DNA from: Camillea tinctor
Lineage: Eukaryota; Ascomycota; Sordariomycetes; Xylariales; Xylariaceae
Direction of reading: 5' to 3'
Assembly (NCBI GenBank): GCA_022578605.1
Contig: MU394059.1
Location: 434,001-498,000, forward strand
DNA: 64,000 nt
In this document: one piece after another, positions 23,271 through 35,011 of the stretch
How positions within the stretch are numbered: the stretch's first letter is position 1
Layout of the letters: each line of letters begins with the position of its first letter
Position numbers and translations under genes: made by a program
Notes under the pieces: model-generated
Told to the model about the DNA's origin: nothing
Databases searched by the model: none
The model's input: only the letters and a program-made list of their open reading frames with translations

Positions 23271-26200
23271 GTTGCGTGGTGATATCTTTTTCTTTTTTTT
23301 TTTTTAATTTGTTATTGTTGTTGTGTAAGTGAAGTAATTGAGGGGGAGGAGTTGTAATGATATATGTATATATAAGAAGAAGGGAAGATGAGATAAGGGG
23401 GTATCAAGTAAGTTCGTGATGATGGTAATGATGATGATGGTAATGATGATGATGATGAAGGAGAATGAAGAGTGAAGACGGTTTAAAAGAAATTGGAAAA
23501 GATGTGAAGGAGGAAAAGTTAATTTATCTAAGTTCCTTCACATCGAGGGGAAATAATTCTCAAGGTCTACTTTAAAAAAAAAAAAAAAAGAGCCACTAGC
23601 AAAGGGCGGGGTAGGTGACGCCAGAGTGTGTTCGAGACGCTTTAGCTGGTTTCACCGGCCGATTACTATCTGTCTCTGCCGATGCATTGGCAAAGATGGC
23701 ACCTAGGTACTTCGGGCGATGTCATGTCCGCCAATTCTGATAGGTTGAGCATAGCAAGCTTCCGGGACTATAACCGGGTCCTAGTTACCTACCTAATGCC
23801 CACCTAATGCCTACGTAGCTACTATGAAATTGCCCCCAGATCGCAAAGCCCATGCCCCTGGGTTCTCCGATACTCCGTCACTCCGATTCCCCAAATGAAG
23901 TTACACCACAGCAGGTACTTAAGTAGCTTCTACTAAATACATACATAGTAGTCTGTGTGAAAGACATCAATTTGATGGCACCGATCTTACTAAGGTCAAC
24001 TGTTCTCCGTATTAGCCTTCGGGTTACCTACCAAACCCGGGACCACTTAACAAATCTCCATACCTATCTCTAAATTTGAACAAGTACATAATGTTCACAC
24101 ACACCATCCACACACCTCTCTTTAATCATCCCACACTCGGGCGAATGGCACTCATCTTAGGGGGGGATTACTAGATTCTAGCCACGTTTCTTTCTCCTTG
24201 AAAGAAAAATAGACAGAGAACAGACACAAAGCTAAAATAACACAGCGCTATCGGAAAGCTAGGACTAGCGCTGTTGGTTTAACGAACGATATTCGTTCCA
24301 TGTTGAACTTGTTTACTACTGAAAAAAGAGCCCTGCGCCTCCCCAGGTGGACTATACTTCCCCGCATTGCGGAGACAAATCATGTCATACGGGATTGGGG
24401 GAGCAATCAGAAAACAGAATTGTTGGCTGGGAACATCCCTGGTCCTCTTCTTACCCATGGTCCACACCCTGTGGATGTATGTAGGAACCATGACCTTTTC
24501 TGCCTTTTCTCCCACCCACCCTCCTGTTCTCCCTTCTTTTTTTTTTCTTGGGTCAGATAGTGATTTGATGGGTTCCATGGGTTCCATGGTAACATGCAGC
24601 AAGCGGACAAAGGGAATTTTGCTTGCAGCAGCGATGATGCATATTGCTGCAGATTTCGGACCTATACTTATAAAAGTGAAGGAGATGTTTGGTCACAAGG
24701 CTTCCAGTACTTCCCTGTTCTGTCTACCCGAGGAGCCACTTTGCGAGTACCTGGTTAACACGTTTCATTATACTCGAAAAAAAAAAGCTTTTATTGTATT
24801 TTTTCTTTCTATTGTTATGTACCATCGATGCGATGCGGCTATTCCTGGTAACTTTTTGTGAAATGTGATAATCGCTTCTAGGGATAGAGTTGAAAAGAGG
24901 ACAAAGCAAAAATAGGGGTCCAGACCACTACCTAGGTACTACCTATACTTACTAACATAGTAAAGTAATCCCTGGAGATGTTTAATATAAACTTCAATGT
25001 TCTAGGTTAACGGTATACATCAACTAGGTTAGGTAGATGAATGACATATTGAACCTCCCGCAACACCAGTTACATAAACTATCACATTGAGGTACCTGCT
25101 TCTGTCCTATATCAAATCCCTGATATACTCCAATTGGTTCGTTCAATGTTCTATGTATTACATGTATGCACAACTACCTTAACCTACTTAGTGTGTAAGG
25201 TGGACAACGAAGTTTGGTTCCCCCCGTCTTCCCCCTATTTTGTTGGGGGTGGGGAGAAGGAGAAAACGAGGGGCAACACCCGCACAACCGCCATAGGCCA
25301 CTGACTACGGATTACGGGGGGATCTGAGTAGCGTGTAGGAACGCCTCCCAGGTAACCCCTCCCTTCCTCTTCCTTTCTCCCCGACACGATATCTTTCGGC
25401 GCTAAGAACTTTGTGATAGTCAGCTTAGAAATTCGCCTCCTAGACGGTAAACCATGCATTGCATCGAAGTGTAATCATGAGCCCTGGGTTTCAAAGGACG
25501 TGATTATTATATTCATTCAATGTCTTATTTGCATAGTCTCTGGCCCAGTCTTGCTTTTTAGACTCTCTCTAAATCAACTGATGTCTCGTCAATTCTGATT
25601 GTGAATATTGCTTTTTTTCTCTCCTTTTTTTTAAGATCCTCACGTCATCTCGGGTTAAAGGATAGCGAGTGAGATATTGCTGAGATTCACCCACTCAAAG
25701 ATGGATCATGGCCCGGGCATCCTCTTCTCCGAATCAAGGTGGCCCATAAAAAAAAGAAAGTCCCCCCATGCTTTGACAACAACTAGGTTAGTCAATTATC
25801 AAGTGCGCAACTCCTGACTGCACAGCGTCTCGAGCCGCCACGGGGCCACGGGCGAATGGATTTTCTTCATTATATGCATACCCTGGATCTGCTTACTAGG
25901 TATAATTTGAAATACACATATACCATTTTAAGCCTTCCCTCCTTCAGTTTCGTCCCATGTAAGACATTGCCTCCCTATACCTCATAGGTGAGTACACTAT
26001 GACGAGCTGGACGAGGCTAAGCGATCGACTTCCAATGTATCCTAGAAACTCCACCTGTAGTATTACATGAATTTAACGTGTAAGAGATGATTAAGCCTTT
26101 ACTACTACCTACATTGACACTTCGTTCGACGTGAATTCTTTTGCGAAACCTTCGATTCTAGGTTTGTAATAACTACTTACACTACTTATATAGGTAACAG

Positions 26201-27365
26201 AGGCTTATTTGTATTTGATATGGTCATACCCATATTATATGTATGTATTAACAACCTTGAGACCCCACAGCTGATTACCGGACCAGATTCTCATCCAGAA
26301 ATCCAAAAGAAAAATAAAGTCACCTGTCTATCTGACACTCACCCCATAGTGGGTACTGCGAGACACGGGATAAAGGAAATATCTCAAGAGGCCGTGCGTC
26401 CATCTCGAAATGTTATGCAGTACATATGTATGCTAGGTTAGTATAGTGTAAGCTGGGAGCCATAGTGACGTCCTCGAGTCAGTGAGTAGGAAAAAAAGAA
26501 TAAATAAGTACATACGCGGGGTACGGCGGGACGTTTTGAGGGTCGACGATTGCTTAAGTGGGGTTGACTGCGTGGTCTAGGTGGGGTATACGACGTAGGT
26601 GGGGACTTAATCCCCCACTTACTCCGTATTTTCTCCAAAAAGTGCTCCGTACGGGATACACGTGAGGGCAGACGATAGCTTTCCTCTCTCCTATTTCTCC
26701 AAATTCACATGCTTTCCTTTTTTTTTTTTCGAATCCTATTTTCTTACCTCATATCCATAGGTATTATTATATAAGATGTTCGCGTGTCACAAAGGAGACA
26801 TTTGCGGGTAAGTATGTATGCAGTTATGTAATCTGGTGGTACGGGGACTACCTAGGTACCCTGCTACCTATAAATCTCTACATATGGACAGGGGTTACTG
26901 CTATACACTGTGTAACGAGGGGTATATAAAACCGCGTAACCTCTCGACACTGGTTGTGTCTTGGTCAACTTTTGCTTCTTCTTCTTCTTATTCATATCAG
27001 CGCCTTCATATGTACCTATTTTACGGTATTTTGCAAGTTGCGCAATGAATAAATCGAAACCATAGAAAGGTAGCAAGAGAGAGAGTCATTCTTTAGTTAT
27101 CACGAAACCATAAACTTAGTTTATGTATGTAAAAGGAGCACCTGTACTATCCTAGTATACGTTGTGCAAATCATGCAGAACTCGACTCCTTAAGATGTTC
27201 ATTATAGCTTCCGATTCGGAGCCGAGGGTCGGGAGCGGAGTGACTATGCATGTGTATACATGGCATGTCGCATGTAGCCGCAGCTAAGAAGCACTTGAGG
27301 TTGTATCACTTTTATTCCTTGGTGTGAACCGAGTGCGCGATGTATCTTGAGAAGAGAACGCTCAT
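23271..27365. other. Gene-poor region, 4.1 kb
   Basis: No gene can be supported in this longest non-AT-block gap. It holds the promoter of the aldehyde dehydrogenase gene at 23271-23600 with T and A homopolymers. It also has GATGATGGTAAT microsatellite text at 23417-23459, several TACCTAGGTA-type palindromes (23702, 24930, 26850), and many homopolymer runs. A 164-codon frame at 24367-24861 has irregular, tract-driven composition and no motif. Confidence 0.55.
23417..23459. repeat. GAT/GGTAAT microsatellite
   Basis: Imperfect run of GAT triplets interrupted by GGTAAT, about 40 bases, in the upstream region of the aldehyde dehydrogenase gene. It is non-coding. Confidence 0.8.
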
Positions 27366-29198
27366 CTACAGAACACCAGCCTGTTCGCTCAAGCCCTTCA
27401 GCTTATCCAGCCTCTCCTCGGTCAGCTCGAAGCACTCCGGAAGCCCAGTGTCGCTCCACTGGCCTCCGCGAATCAGCTTCACCAGGCCCGGCGCGCAAGT
27501 GAATATCCTCGCCATACCGTGCCCGTTGAACCCGGCACACACCCACTGACCCTCCGCCCCGGGCACGCGCCCAATGAATGGACATGAGTCTGTCGTCATA
27601 CCGATGATCCCGGTCCACACATGCAGCAGACCCTCTCCGTGTCTGAGCGGCGGCGAGGTCTTGGCAACAGCGGCAGTGGGTCCCTCCTCTCCCTGTCCCC
27701 GTTCCTTCGCAAGAACCTGGCCTCCCTCCACCTGCACCTCCTCCCCGTCCTCAGCAGCGAGGAGATTCCAGAACTCACCCAGCGCATCGTCCCGGATATC
27801 CGCGTCGAACCCCTTAGAGTCGTCCGCGCTGACCACCCCAGCCATGGTCTCGCGGCTCAGATTCGGGTTCGCCCGCGAGCTCCCCAGGATCACGATCCCG
27901 TCGGCCGGCCGCTGCGCCACGCTGTAGAAGTGCTTCAGCCCGTGCCGCAGCGACATAGTCGACCGCAGGGCGTCCGCGCCCGCCAGTCGTGCCGGCGGCA
28001 CCACAGCGTGCGCCTGCGCGCGGTTCGGCGTCGTGAACGGCGCCAGCCGCGGCAGCAAGTGCGCCGCATGGGCGTTCGTGCAGTGGACCACCTCCCGCGC
28101 GCGCAGACATCCCCGCGGCGTCTCGAGGAGCCACCCCCCTTCCTCCCCACGTCTCACGCCCGCGACGGGGCAGTGCGTGAACAGCTGCACGCCGCGCTCG
28201 ACGCAGCTGCGCAGCAGCCACTGCGCCAGCTTCGCCGGGTGGCTGGAGCCGGCGTCCCACTCGTAGGCGGCGAGGGCGCCGCGCACGCGCGAGCGGGCCC
28301 GCGCCTCCGCGGCCGTGGCGTGGATGCGGATCCCCGAGACGTCGCCCCCCGCGTCGCGGTACGCCGCGTAGCTGTCTGCCAGGAAGGACGCGAACTCCTC
28401 GGTCAGGCACACGTCGAGCGTGGGCATGGCCGCGAAGTCGCACGCTACGCCGTGCTCTGACACGAAGGATGCGACGGCGGCGAGGGTCGCGCGCTCGCTG
28501 GCGAGGATCTTGAGGGCTTGCGAGGGGCCGTGCAGGCGTGCGTACGGCGCGAAGCCGCGGAAGGCGTCTTTGGGGGGCGGCCGTTTGGGTTAGCGAGATG
28601 GTTCCCTTTTTTTGGCTCGTGGTTTATAAACGTGTATAGGTAGGTAGAAAAGTATTATATATGATCGAGACACAGGTATAAAGAGATCACAGCCTCGGGA
28701 CTTTCCGAGTAGCTGTGCTGCTGCTAGGTACTTTGTAGATAGGTACTTTGTAGGTCCGATATGGGCAAATCCATCTCATCCCCTTGCATTACTCTACTCT
28801 ATCCTGTCCTCCTACCCAAACGTGCCCTGACCAAAAAGTAACAAGACATTCTCAAGAAAACCGTGATTAAAAAAAAAACCAGAGATGGTAAACATAGGTA
28901 CTATACCTGGTCTAACGTGCCCCGCGTTCCTCGAGCTGGCGCCACTCGCCGCCTCGCGCGCCTCCAGGATCACGACCTCTTGCGGTGCGACCCCGGACTC
29001 GAGCAGCTTGAACGCGGTCAGGCCCCCCGAGATCCCGGACCCGATGATAGCATAGCGCACGCTGCTGGACGGCAGGTCGGCGTCGCGGTTGGCGTGCAGA
29101 TAAGGAAAAGACCGGGTCGTTTGCTGCCAGAAGGAGACGCACGGGTTCGGAACCGGCAACCCCCAAGCGCGGGGGGAGGAGGGGGCTGGTGCGGCCAT
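27366..29198 (-). CDS. FAD-dependent oxidoreductase, DAO (glycine/D-amino-acid oxidase) family
   Basis: Two exons, 29198-28907 and 28567-27366, join as HVRP-DAFRGFAPYAR, giving 497 residues. Intron 1 is unusually long for the window (339 nt). The FAD Rossmann motif YAIIGSGISGG is at residues 49-59, followed by the acidic end of strand 2 (VVILEAREAASGASSRNAGH). Late motifs are HVWTGIIGMTTDSCPFIG and CAGFNGHGMARIF, typical of the second FAD-contact region of DAO proteins. Fungal members oxidise amines or amino acids such as sarcosine-like substrates; the substrate is not readable here. The N-terminal ~25 residues contain no strong targeting signal. Exon 2 is very GC- and CpG-rich, so long antisense frames occur there but are shadows. 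It is divergent from the permease gene at 30099. Confidence 0.9.
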
Positions 29199-30098
29199 AT
29201 TTCAGATTGTTTGCGTTTCTTAGTGAAACTTGTGGTTAGAGGTGGAGATGGTTGGTTGGGGATGAGCGAGGCGTAACGGCGTGCAAAAGGTATCATCAAG
29301 CTAAGTAGTAGGTAGTATTCTGTCTGACCTCACGCTACATGTGCGTATGTGTGCGATTCTACTACTAGTGAGGTCGTATATAGTCTTATCAAAGCTCTAG
29401 CTGTTCCACAGGGATCTATAGATCTCGATATGGACCGCCTCGATGTACCATGGGAATATTATCGCATGGCGTTGTGTCAATGTGTGCTATCGTGTGCTTA
29501 TTATAGAAAACCCGCCTAACTCGGGCGGAACCCGAAATCCCAAGTCGGAGGTCCTAAGCCGAAAGGTTAGGTGCATACATACAGATGAATTTCTACGAGG
29601 AGCGGGTTCGGTAGCGATACGAGTAAGCCTATCTAACATAAATCCCCTACCTATTTGCGAGGGTCTCCGCATAGAGATACCGGCCAGAGAGGGGAAAAGG
29701 GGGGGCACCAGGGCAGAAGGATGCTTTCGTTGATAAGCTGGCAAATGAGGAGGGCGATCGTCAACCAGCCTAGGTCTAAAGGGTATCATAGTACCATAGA
29801 CTTATCTTTTTTTCCCACTCCAAGATCAGGGTTTCACTTTGCATCTTACAGCAGTTTCGGCCAAATGACCGATAATTAGATCCGTACTCTCTTAATAAGC
29901 GTTGAGTTTCCTTCTGTGATATTCTTTTGTTTATGTGGTAGATCTAGGCCCCTTTTGTCCGTGTCTCACTTTATATAAGATTTATGTGTGAAAAAAATAC
30001 TAGTATAGGAATCCTGATCTCAGCCAAAGCACTCCATTTCTTATACGACTAGTAGAGAGCGCGCGCGTGTAGATTAAATACGCCCGCCTCACTTCACC
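29199..30098. other. Divergent promoter region of oxidase and MFS genes
   Basis: Exactly 900 bases between two start codons facing apart. A perfect-arm GC hairpin, CCGCC...GGCGG, lies at about 29512-29532. No supported gene; frames present lack motifs. Shared control of the oxidase and permease is plausible. Confidence 0.5.
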
Positions 30099-32337
30099 AT
30101 GAGGTTCGGCAAGTTAGCCTTCGCGCAAACCCATAAGCGCACGCCCGAGGAGCGCGACTTGGTGAGACGACTTGACATATTTCTCATGACATTTGGATGC
30201 ATCTCCCAGGGTAGGTTCAAAAATACCTAAAGTACCCAATATTTGAGAAAATCTATTGTAATAACTAAGCATTTGACTTTCGTGGCTTATAGTTATCAAG
30301 TGTAAGCATTCCATACTCACTCATCGCCATGGTGAATGATAATGAGAGGCTCATACACCAAACCTATACCTAGACCTCGATCAGCAGAACATCAGCAATG
30401 CGTACGTCTCTGGCATGAAAGAAGACCTCGGTCTGTACGGAAATGAGCTTAACTAGTAAGTGTAAAGATAAAAAAAAATCGGATGATTTTACCCTATTTC
30501 AACAGTGGTTATTAATCGTCGACATGCCACGAAAATAGCTTCACGACATACTTCAATGTCGCATACTGTATTATGCTTATCCCATCGCAAATCATCCTCA
30601 CATTCGTGCGCCCCAGCTACTGGCTGAGCGGACTCGAGATCATCTGGGGCCTCATCACGGGACTCATCGCCCTCGCCAAGTCAGCCCGAGACGTGTACAT
30701 CCTGCGCGTATTCCTCGGGCTCTGCGAGAGCAGTGCGTGGCCGGGAATGATGACCTTGCTGAGTAAGTCTCCATGTCCCCCCTGATCTGATGAGGCTCTG
30801 CTGCATTGCATCGTAATAACAAAAGCTTGTCCTTTTAGTGCTATGGTATACGCCTACCGAGCTCGCCAAGCGCATGGGCTTCTACCACTCCTGCCAAGCC
30901 GTCGGTAGCATGATGTCCGGCGCATTACAGGTAGCTATCCTAGATACGCTACAGGGCACCGCGGGCTTGGCCGGGTGGCGGTGGCTGTTCGTCATCAACG
31001 GGATCATGACCGTGGTTGTCGGTCTGCTGGGATTCTTCATGCTGCCGGATCTACCCAACCGGCCGAACCCCCGGGCATTCTGGTTCAAGGAGGGCCACGC
31101 CAAGCTCGCTATGGATCGGCTGGAGCGCCACGGTAGGGCAGAGCCAAAGAAGATGAGCTGGGCGGCGGCTAAGTACGTCCTGACCGGTATATATGTGTGT
31201 TGTTCTCATCTGATCGGTCTACTGACACGTCGGTTTACAGGCGCACCTTCAGCGGGTGGATGGTTTACTACATTGCCGTGTTGTACATCGCGGCCGTCGT
31301 GGGTCAGACGGGGTACCAGTATTTCAACCTGTTCCTCAAAGCTCTGAAGAACCCCGACGGAACCCCAAGGTGGACCACGTCCCAGGTGAATGCGATCCCC
31401 ATAGGCGGTAATGCGATCAATGTGGTTTTCGGTTCGTGGTCCTCGTATATCCCACTAACTAATTATATCCCATTGTAGTATGCTGACTTTAAGGTGAACT
31501 GTAGTATGGATCTGGGCTATCCTTTCTGATCTCCTCCAGACCCGTTGGACTCTTCTGGTTGCCCAAGGTGCGTTTGCCGTCAATCAATATTGCCATATAA
31601 AAACGGCTTTCTAAGAAAATTTCTTATACTGATGAAAACTTCACTCAGCCATCATCGGACTAGTCCCCACAATCGCGATGAGTGTCTGGACTTCCCACCC
31701 TGCTACCACCTCCTTGGCAACAGCATACACAAGCTACTTCCTCACCTTCCTCTCACTGGGAACGGCGCCTCTGATAATGTCGTGGCTGGCGGACATGCTC
31801 CCGCAGGATCCGGACGGTCGTACGCTCACAGTAGGCGCCGCCGTCGCCGGATACTATGCCGTCTCGGCGTGGTCTCAGGTGCTCGTCTGGCCAGCTTCAG
31901 AAGCGCCATACTGTAGGTTCCCGTTTCCTCTATAGTTCCGCTAAAGCTATGCCGCAGCCAAGTTTTACTTTTTGATAAGACTCGAGACACCACTAACCAA
32001 TAAATAGACAAGCACGGTTGGCAGACCTGCGTGGCGATGTGGGTCTTAGTCATTATCATGACATGTTCTCTGCGATATATAGATGTTAAGTGGCTGCTGT
32101 AAGTTCCCGACAAAAGAAATTTGTCTGAGCCTACCCCTCATCTACTATTTCCAAGAGTGGCTAACGCAAGAGTGTCGTGGCAACAATAGACCGAAGCGCG
32201 AAGAGTTTAAGACATCGGTCATTGAGGGAACCAAGGTGGGAGACAACGAAGCTGAAGCACCTGCCGATGACGAAACAGCTACGCATTCAAGCCCCAAGAC
32301 CATCGCGGGGCCTAGCCGATCCCAGGAAGTATTATGA
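30099..32337 (+). CDS. MFS permease, Liz1/pantothenate-like branch of the Dal5 family
   Basis: Ten exons: 30099-30210, 30293-30301, 30374-30455, 30539-30762, 30839-31172, 31241-31431, 31505-31567, 31649-31912, 32008-32098, 32190-32337, totalling 505 residues. Exon 2 is only 9 nt and is required to read [27 protein letters not shown], the conserved TM1 and loop of this branch. Other landmarks are [13 protein letters not shown] (TM4/5), [16 protein letters not shown] and GMSSALQ-like text, [13 protein letters not shown], and [15 protein letters not shown] after intron 6. Donor gttcgt at 31432 is weak but the join is dictated by conservation. The acidic C-terminal tail after RYIDVKWLL depends on the last acceptor (32189) and is less sure; stopping at the TAA right after CTG at 32096-32098 is the alternative. 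The likely role is proton-coupled import of a small acid or vitamin at the plasma membrane. Confidence 0.88.
30293..30301 (+). other. 9-nt micro-exon of the Liz1-like permease
   Basis: The bases TTATCAAGT sit between an acceptor (ttatag) and a donor (gtaagc), with introns of 82 and 72 nt. Joined to its neighbours it supplies Val-Ile-Lys and the first base of Tyr in the conserved TM1. Skipping it would keep frame but delete three residues from TM1. Confidence 0.8.
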
Positions 32338-33030
32338 AGTTCACCGGGAAATGGAAGTGTAGTGAGGGGTAGATTCTCGTGACCTATAAGCTTGGTTAGG
32401 ACTAAGCCTGGAGTATAGGAGGGTTTATTAAGAAGGATAGTGTTGCTTCTATGATCGGATGGAAAACTCACCGGCTCTCATCAGAGGTACTTGTCCTGAA
32501 CGAGTTACGAGGGCCTACTTACTTAGATCAAATAACTTATGATACTCTAGCGGACAATGTCTGTTTAATAATCCATAGTGTTTGGTCGCGCAGACCTTTA
32601 GTAAACCCATCTAAACCCTCAATGCTATGTTCACATGCAGATAGACATACATTTCCTAACATATACAATTCGCGATAATGGAAAATTGTTGTTTAAATAT
32701 TGATTCTGGTAGTATATATGAAGCATCATTCGTCGTATACTCATTTCCTCTTACAGACTCAATTCATGTCTTTTCTCTTCCCAACTCACATATTATGATA
32801 TATGGTCTCTTGCGCTCCCCAGCAGCCAAAAAAAGAAAAGGAATACAAGAAGCCCTTCCAGCCGTAAAATTCAACGTATTTCTAGTAGCAGTAGCATTCA
32901 AAACCCCAACATTATGTGTATACAGGACCATCCCGTTGTATCTTCCCGCGTCTCCGAAACCCAAGAGATCAACAAACGATGACCACAATTCCATTCGTTT
33001 ATTCGTTTCATTTTCATCCGTTTCGTTGCT
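32338..33030. other. Intergenic between convergent genes
   Basis: About 700 bases between two 3' ends. I see no coding pattern beyond short random frames. It probably contains both 3' untranslated regions. Confidence 0.55.
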
Positions 33031-33999
33031 TCATACCCTCCACTTCCTGCGGTACTCCCCGAACCCCGTCGCGGTGCGATCGATATCCACCACCTTCAGC
33101 ATGCGTATATCGCGGGGCAAGTTCGCCAGCGCCTGCTGGAACGACAGCGCCGCGCGCGCGAACGGCATGTGGTTGCTCGTCAGGCCGACCTTCTTGAGGT
33201 AATCCACATACGGGACGAAGCCGAACGGGCCCCTCTTCAGGACTCCAGCTGCCGGTGACGTCATCGACGTTGTTGTAGCCGCAGCCGTAGGAGTAGGAGC
33301 AGGAGTAGTATCCGTACCCACACCCTGCTCGGGCGGCACAAGCACGATATACAAATCCTCGAGCGCGGTCAGGCCCTCCAGCACCTCCCGTATGAACTGC
33401 GACGGGCCAAACGGAATCGGCCTCCGCGAGCCATCCTCGAAGTGGCTCTCGGGCGCGAGCACCGCAAGCCGCCTCACGCGCGCGCGCCAGGCGACGTAGC
33501 GCAGCGACCAGAAGGCCTGCTCGGCGTTGGGCACAGAGAGGTACAGCAGGTCGACGCGCCAGTCGACGTAGACGGGGCGGTTGCGGCGGCGCCAGCCGTC
33601 GAAGTCGGGGATGGACGCGGCGGCCTCGATCTGGCCCTCGGAGAGGGTCTCGCCGTCGCCCAGGGTGCGCCGCTCCACGTAGGGCTTGACCAGGTTCCAG
33701 GCCAGGTCCACGGCCTCGCCGCGGCCCGGCTCGCGCCGCTGCAGCCGCGCCCGGACCGCCTCGGCTTCGCGGTTCGGCGCCGGCGTGGGCCCGCCCGGTA
33801 GCTCGAGGTTCGTGTCCCCGTCCACGACGGTGCAATTGAAGAGGAGGACTTCCCGCGGTGGCATCCGACCCTCGCTCTCGGGCGCGGGGTGCACGACGTG
33901 GATGCGTGGACTGAGAAAGTGGTGTTCCCAGATGAGGAGGCGCAGTTCAAGGGGTAAGCTCTTGAAGCAGGTGAAAGTAGAACGAGTAGATGACGACAT
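33031..33999 (-). CDS. 2EXR-domain protein of unknown function
   Basis: Single exon, 322 residues, starting MSSSTRSTFTCF. The N-terminus has the fungal 2EXR pattern: FKSLPLELRLLIWEHHF followed by RIHVVHP. This domain occurs in large, fungus-specific families, often expanded in Sordariomycetes and Leotiomycetes; no biochemical role is known to me. Downstream text VDWRVDLLYLSVPNAEQAFW and VRRLAVLAPES fits the usual continuation of such proteins, where a strand-helix region follows. A Thr/Pro/Ala-rich insert (TDTTPAPTPTAAATTT) near residue 235 is probably a disordered loop. Base composition is very GC-rich against AT-rich flanks, which produces long antisense frames that I treat as shadows. Confidence 0.85.
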   Translation of the reverse strand: MSSSTRSTFTCFKSLPLELRLLIWEHHFLSPRIHVVHPAPESEGRMPPREVLLFNCTVVDGDTNLELPGGPTPAPNREAEAVRARLQRREPGRGEAVDLAWNLVKPYVERRTLGDGETLSEGQIEAAASIPDFDGWRRRNRPVYVDWRVDLLYLSVPNAEQAFWSLRYVAWRARVRRLAVLAPESHFEDGSRRPIPFGPSQFIREVLEGLTALEDLYIVLVPPEQGVGTDTTPAPTPTAAATTTSMTSPAAGVLKRGPFGFVPYVDYLKKVGLTSNHMPFARAALSFQQALANLPRDIRMLKVVDIDRTATGFGEYRRKWRV

Positions 34000-35011
34000 T
34001 TTTTTTTTAGATATTATGTTCTTTTTCTTTTTCTTTTTCTTCTCTTTTCTTTTTATTACCTTTCTTCTTCTTTTTTTTAGATAGATATCGTATTAGTGAA
34101 CTTAGTGTTTTGCCATCGTCATATATCGAATGTAGTTGAATCGAAATTGATATGTAATTTGTGATCTCAGATTCAAGATAGAATTAGGTATGTACAAACT
34201 GCTGTTCGAAAGAAAATGGGATTATGTTAGGAGTTGACACCCCAAGTATTTACAATTTCTGCTAATGATGTTGATGTTGGTAAATGTTTCCGTGTATAAG
34301 AGTAGAACCTGGTGAGTTGAGTAGGATAAGGAAGAATCAGTAGATAAGTATGAAGGATCCAATGTTGACTGATGACAAAGCAAAAAAAGAAAAGAAAGTT
34401 CAACGTGGATGAGGTAGATAAAGTGGATAAAGTGGGGGGGACCATTGGGTTGAATAGGTACCCAGGTACCTACTTATTTCTAATACTTACATGTAAGTTG
34501 TATCTTGATGGTTCTCTCTTATACTATGTAACTTGCCTTAAAAAAAACCCAAAAAGTCACGTGCCAAGATATGGATTTACACTGTAGCAGAGAAGATTCA
34601 GGGGGTGACCGGCTAAAGAAGAGAAGTCCTAGATTGGCTTGTGGACTTTATGAGTTGGCACAGAATCATGTGGTCATACTCCAACAACCAGGGCGAGCGA
34701 GGCAAGTCACCCAATAGGGTAGGTACAGATAGATTATCTGATTGATCACACCATGTTTTTTTCTGATTTTTATCAGAAGGCTACTTCAGAGGAATTTATC
34801 CCTTAAACATGCCCGTCGTATGGAAGCCGTATCACGCCAGCTGAAATGCAAACCCGTCACTCAATCCAGCCATGCCGCGCCTGTATTGTAATCTCTTGTA
34901 ATGAGGTTTCTCTTTTTTTTTGGTCTCTTTTGATTATCCATCTTTCTCTCTGCTAGTCTGGAGAGCTACCCTGCTAACAGTCATCTCCTTATCATTCCAC
35001 AGAACCTTGCT
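34000..35011. other. Intergenic; pyrimidine tract then no supported gene
   Basis: 34003-34080 is an almost pure T/C tract on the + strand, so the leader of the 2EXR gene would be purine-rich. The rest of this 1-kb stretch carries the 3' region of RPL23 and no supported gene. Confidence 0.55.
34003..34080. repeat. Polypyrimidine (CTTTTT) tract upstream of the 2EXR gene
   Basis: Runs of T interrupted mainly by single C, with units like ctttttcttttt. It lies directly upstream of the minus-strand start codon at 33999. Confidence 0.8.

Noticed and set aside
24367..24861. 164-codon frame in the gene-poor region
   Set aside because: Composition is driven by C/T tracts, no motif, no intron signals consistent with a longer gene.
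27596..28460. Long frames on both strands overlapping the FAD oxidase (up to 279 codons)
   Set aside because: They arise from the GC-rich codon use of oxidase exon 2; residues are mostly Arg, Pro, Ala and Gly with no motif, while the oxidase frame has clear FAD motifs.
29512..29532. GC hairpin as a transcription terminator
   Set aside because: Rho-independent terminators are bacterial; in this fungal context the hairpin has no such meaning.
33014..33950. Other frames over the 2EXR gene (273 and 158 codons)
   Set aside because: Same GC-rich shadow effect; only the frame starting at 33999 has the 2EXR pattern.
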